Origin: Triops longicaudatus
Lineage: Eukaryota > Arthropoda > Branchiopoda > Notostraca > Triopsidae
Length of the DNA stretch: 64,000 nt
Assembly (NCBI GenBank): GCA_022885665.1
Contig: JAGQDJ010000164.1
Span: 62,001 to 126,000 of the forward strand
Direction of reading: 5' to 3'
In this document: positions 59,524-64,000 of the stretch, piece by piece
Layout: every line of letters starts with the position of its first letter
Position numbering within the stretch: the first letter of the stretch is position 1
Made by a program: the position numbers and the translations under genes
The notes under the pieces: generated by a model
Seen by the model: only the letters and a program-made list of their open reading frames with translations
What the model was told of the DNA's origin: nothing
The model's database searches: none

Positions 59524-61505
59524 TTATGATTGTGTTTGAGTATCAAAAACCTCGACAATGGCAAAACGGTTAATACTAACAGATTTACGTCTGGGTACTT
59601 GAGGGTGGTTCGTACGACTATTGTTGCTCATAAAGCTAGTTGACGCACTACTCCAATCACTTTCGGCTTCCAAACCAGTCTTTGGATCCATCCATGTATT
59701 AATAACATGCTGCGAGGGTGGCTTTGCCTTCGAATGCTGGGGATGTCGGGGCAAGGACCTGTACTGCATATGATATGTACATGGGTCCTTGTTATGATGA
59801 CCAGCACTGGATTTGATCGGTTTGAGCGTGTAGAAATTATACCTGTCCTCCACTGTCGAAGGAGCCGACGTTTCTTCTGTCTCCTTAGCCGATACTTCGA
59901 TTTGGACGGTAGTGTGAGTACTAGCTCCCGTACCTGTACCGGCAGCGGGCGATCCGGGCGATTGATCCCTGAAATCGCTTGGAGGCTTAGGCAGGGGCGT
60001 GGCAAAAGGTAAAATATCGGGATCGTAATTTCCCAGAGGATGTTCTGTAACGCAAGGAGAATGGTGCTGCTCCGAATCTCCTCGTCCAGTATTAAAACTG
60101 AGAAGTGAAGGAGGCTTCCGCATATACGTATCTTGAAGTGCCATAGTGTTTGAAGCCGAAACATTGATACTTTCGGGAATGGACTCTTGAATTAATGTCA
60201 GTCTGCTACTTTGCGAACACGAAGTCAGCTGGTCGGGTTGTAAAACTTGAGTTCCACGGCGTACTCGACTTAAGGTACTGTCCCCGCCCTCGGCAGTACG
60301 TTTAGTTCTTAGCGGATTGCGTTTGGCCGAGTGCATCGGTGTATCGAAGGAAGTGTCGAAAGGTAAGAGTTCGTAGTCGTAATCCCGGGCGTTGATTAAG
60401 AGACGGCGCTGGACAATGCCTAGTTTGCGTAATTGCGAACCGAATGTACGCGCGTGAAGGACGATGTATAGCGCTGCGGCTAATTCCGCGTTGAGAAAAG
60501 CAACGACGGCGGCATAGAATGCCCATCCGTAGCGAAACGAGGGACGATTCGGTGAAAAGGCATGGCTTGGGCTGTAAGTAGGAGGATCCCAGGTATTACT
60601 GGCAGTTCGATAGCGTGTGGCGGCCAGTAAGGGCTCGTGGAACTCACCGTGTAACACAGAGACGAAGACTATGAGGCCGCAACCCAATGCCAGACCTGTT
60701 AAATGCATAATGAATATTAGAAAGGGATTAGGACAGATTTTGGAAATTTATTATCAACAGTTCCTAGTTTATATTGTCAAAATTTGAATGCTGTTCGAGT
60801 ACACATGACAGGTAAAAAAAAATTACGATTCGTACAGACCGCGTAATACTAATAGGAATAGGTTTTATTAGGTTTCAGGGTTTTTTATTAGTTGTTTTTT
60901 GTGTTAGGTTTTAGGAATAAGTTTTATAGTTTGGGCTCAGTACTAAATGACACATACCTGACAATATATGTAGCGAGCTGCATAGCAAAGCACGGTCGAC
61001 TTTGCAACATGGAGTAGCAAATGCTACGACAATCGACGTTAGTGAAATTATAGCACCCAAGAGTAAAAACGGAGTTGCATACCTGTGTGTGGGAAAAGGG
61101 AAGAAAAGGCACAATAAACAACGTGGTCAGTTGTGTTGGCTGTAAGGATTGATAGTGTACGACGATTTTCAAGTGTATAATCCTGGGAGGGGCTTTTATT
61201 TGCATGAAATTGTCTCCATCTTTGCGTTCCATCGTGAAAAGAGATTAAACCTCTTTTCATCCTCTTTTTAAGATTGTGTTCCACCGTTACGTGATAGTCT
61301 CCTTGGGGAGATTGACATGCGTTTTTCTTTGCACGTGTTTTCTTTGGATGGATGAAAAAGACGAGAAAAAATGGCTTTAAAAGTTACCTTAGCTTGTTAA
61401 GAAATTCAGGCGTGAACTCGATAGCTCCCCCGAGTTGGAGAGTTTCGCTTGTAAGTGGCTTCCACGAAAAGTATCCCAAACTAGTACAGGGCAATCCGGG
61501 TAACA
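59524..61505 (-). CDS. stg1: Stargazin-like TARP / CACNG family protein (5' exons missing)
   Basis: Exons on the minus strand: 61505-61388 (start less certain), 61082-60958, 60695-59524 (stop). Phases join exactly: EFTPEFLNKLR | YATPFLLLGAIIS | SGLALGCGLIVFVSV. This matches the stargazin order of EYFLRAVRAS before membrane segment 2 (FLLLGGL), segment 3 (AGLSNIIGIIVYI) and segment 4; here segment 4 is YGWAFYAAVVAFLNAELAAAL, like [21 protein letters not shown]. TARPs are auxiliary subunits that traffic and gate AMPA/kainate receptors. After segment 4 comes a tail of over 250 residues, Ser/Thr-rich, ending FDTQTQS, without the TTPV PDZ ligand of vertebrate stargazin. The first segment, the GLW-containing extracellular loop and the start codon were not found up to 64000, so long introns are likely. 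Confidence 0.78.
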
Positions 61506-64000
61506 CTGGTTGTCCACAAGGCGCAGAAAGAGATGTTCACAGTGAGACGTGCGAAGAGGGAAAAAAGTCAAGATTTTTTTTTGTGTGTGTTAGTAAGAGC
61601 GGAAAAATTGTGAATTGTGGGAGTCGCTTCATGGTTTGCATACAAGTATTTCATTGCCCACCGGGCTCGTGTTTATGACAACTTAAGAAGATTCTCCTGA
61701 TTAGGAAGATGGAGAATCTCACAACATTTTAATGGGTTAAGCTCATTTGCGTTTAATAGGTTGCTGGTAAATTTATGTTGTAGAGCTCCAGTGGAAGGTT
61801 AAGAACGCTTTGCCCTACGAGTCGTCCGATTACGGCTCTTACGTTGTGATTTGTGAATGAGAAAGCGGAAGTAAAAGCTACTGGAATGGAAAATGAGTTT
61901 ATGGTAATAGGAATCGGTTCGCAGTTTGGAGATTCATGTTTGAAGCTGGAATTGTCTATCTATCCTGAATGAAATTTAAGAACGTTAAGGGTAGGTTTGC
62001 TTCAATAGAGTAAAACCTCATTCTATCCTTTTTTTTTAATAATGCTAAGTCTCATTAATGGAATTTACTCAAGAATGTTATATGGTAGTCCCCTTCAGCC
62101 CTAATTTTGCATTTTTTAATTAGAAGGCTTAGATTAGCATGAGATCGAAATGTAGTAATAGGGCCTAATTCTGCACTTCAGTAAGCAACCTTTTAAAAAT
62201 GCACGAACGCTAATGCACAAGTGGAAAGTACTAAGGTTTACCTTATAGCCCTGCTTTATACATTCATATTACAATACTGACAGTCAACAAAAATCGAAAA
62301 TATAATGATTGGTTCTGATCTTGGAAGGTTTTCCTGTGTAAAATCAAGTGCACGTGGAATTCCAGTTGTAGCTATTTACTGTTGAAATGAACGTATCTTA
62401 CTTTATTATTATTATGTTGAAGACTATGTTCATAAACAGTGCAATTTTAAAAAAATGCGATTGCGTTTTCTTTTGATAAACTGCAAAAAGTTTAGTGACT
62501 CCGATCATCATTTTTTGCCATTAAAACAAGGACAGACTCTAAAATGAGAAAAAGCGAAAGCTTTTCTGTTCAAGTAAGTCAAGGACTTTTAAAGAGGACT
62601 TCTTTTGCCCTTTTAATCTCATTCCAAGTCTCATATCAACCGCAAACTGAAACAATGGCCCATTATATAGCCTTTTAACTCGAGCATCTTTGCAGCTTGT
62701 TTGAGCAAAATCGTAATAAATCTTATAGTTTTTATCCTCCATCCCCTTCTACTTTAAGAAAACTTAGCTACAAAGAAAAAATTTCTTGTGCAGATTTTTC
62801 TCCCCCATTACGTTGTCCAAACAGTGCCGCTCTGAAAAAAAGGAAAATCAAACAAGCCTTTCTTCGATACAAGATTATAGGAACCGCGTCTCTTTTTTTT
62901 CTACATTTACTTTTGTAGTGTTAAACGTAATATCCGTTCGCTTTTTTCATCTGTGTTTTTTGGAAAGAACGGTCTCTACGCCAAGACAGTAGAAAGATGC
63001 CGCAATCCTAGCTCTTAGGTATTTTTTCTCTTTTTCGTCTCCTTTTTTGCAGACGTTTTCCGTTTCAGTTATATTTTGCCTCTGTTTCCTCTATATTGAG
63101 TTCTAGCGACGAAAGAAAAAAGATTTATTCCTTAATGTTTCTTAAGAGGCGCCCCTGCAATGAAATTGCACCCAGCACGTGCTTCTTTGACGAATGAGCT
63201 CCAATCAAGCGACTTTTTTTTAGGCTCTCTTCATATATGACCCTGCTGTGCCCCTTGCAGATATATGAGTATGAATAAAACTCTTGGAACGTATAAAGAA
63301 GTCTTGTAAGCAAGTCAACTGATACTTCGTCGACAAATTGGAGGTAAAGCCATACCTCCAAACATTATTTCACAAGTTTAATACTTTGGAACAGATTAAT
63401 TCTTTGTCTGGTTGTAAAAATTGCATACTTCGTTCGTTAAGGTTAAATTTTGTTAAGGTTGTATTTGTACAAGCCATACAAAGTCTAGTTTTATTTCTAC
63501 TGTTTTTCTCGCTTTCTTCACATTATTATTGATCTATTGTGTATGCCTTTATTTGTTGATTGTTTGGTAGTTTCAAAAGGTTGGTAGATTCGAAACGCAA
63601 ATAGTGTCAACTTTATTTCAATCTGCATGAATAGTACAATAAAACTCGGGTTTTGCAGAACAAAAATGGAACAGTGGGTGTCCGGCAAACCCGATTTTTC
63701 GATACTTTCGATCAATGGATGCCCGATGGCATTCTTCCTTCCAAGCAACTCCTCATATTGGACATTCGGAGCACCTGACGACCTGCAGAGTCTGCCCGTT
63801 GGTGAAATGTCCATGAAACTGAGCCTCTATTGTATCACATATTGTTGGCATACTCCCCAAACAAAGATATCTTTTTTGGTTTTGCTATTTTTACGTTCGG
63901 TGCTATTTCCGATACTAAAATATTGCTTTTTGCAATAACGAGTCAAGCAATTTCCTGAATAGTGTTACTCAGCGTGATCTTATCATGCAAAACAAAGGCG
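61506..64000. other. Unassigned end region, probably stargazin-like intron
   Basis: 2.5 kb in which neither the N-terminal TARP exon nor any other gene is recognised. AT-rich with many T runs. Overlapping frames at 63518-63938 on both strands (about 100 codons each) show no family resemblance. Confidence 0.4.

Noticed and set aside
59628..60164. 178-codon minus-strand frame in the stargazin-like last exon
   Set aside because: A shifted-frame shadow of the real tail; composition is Arg/Leu-rich and matches nothing.
63518..63938. Overlapping frames of about 100 codons on both strands near the window end
   Set aside because: Considered as a transposase or TARP exon fragment; no motif supports either.

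Overview
The window is from a compact, AT-rich animal nuclear genome, most likely an arthropod. The evidence is short introns (many 49-75 nt) with canonical GT-AG ends, protein-coding genes about every 5 kb on both strands, an NR2E3/Hr51-type receptor with an arthropod-like DNA-binding domain, a RhoGAP92B-like BAR-RhoGAP, tRNA-derived SINE pieces, a decayed non-LTR reverse transcriptase and a tandem-poor intergenic background. No prokaryotic, organellar, CRISPR or phage sequence was seen. The species cannot be named from the sequence alone. Gene models were built by hand: each exon was chosen by splice signals, reading phase and remembered family sequence, and phases agree across all junctions listed.

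Layout: the 3' end of spatacsin (SPG11, +) at 1-2038; a nuclear receptor NR2E3/Hr51 (+) at 4519-8840; mitochondrial aconitase ACO2 (+) at 11343-15366; glucuronosyltransferase I (B3GAT3-like, +) at 16436-18294; a repeat island at 19.3-22.9 kb with two tRNA-SINE copies, a frame-broken CCP/EGF gene remnant (-), a decayed non-LTR RT (+) and a pure 696-nt poly(A) run; CLEC16A (+) at 23228-27361; FOXK (-) at 28145-30633; RASA1 (+) at 31697-36002; alkyl-DHAP synthase AGPS (+) at 37756-41308; SLC38A10-like transporter (-) at 41610-45415; ARHGAP17/RICH-like BAR-RhoGAP (+) at 46147-52192; MRPL58/ICT1 (-) at 52690-53796; complex I subunit NDUFB10 (+) at 54184-55310; a 4-kb non-coding stretch with a GAGCG-rich inverted element; and a stargazin/TARP-like gene (-) at 59524-61505 whose 5' exons are not found in the window.

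These are unlinked housekeeping and signalling genes rather than a functional cluster. Several are mitochondrial (ACO2, MRPL58, NDUFB10), and MRPL58/NDUFB10 start back to back within 387 bp. Several act in endolysosomal biology (spatacsin, CLEC16A). The two convergent pairs CLEC16A/FOXK and AGPS/SLC38A10 have poly(A) signals placed so that their 3' UTRs may overlap. The most notable observations are an AGPS that carries a C-terminal PTS1-like tripeptide and no recognisable N-terminal PTS2, a GC-AG intron inside the NR2E3 DNA-binding domain, the 696-nt homopolymer, and the SINE pair. I did not find a convincing undescribed multi-gene system.
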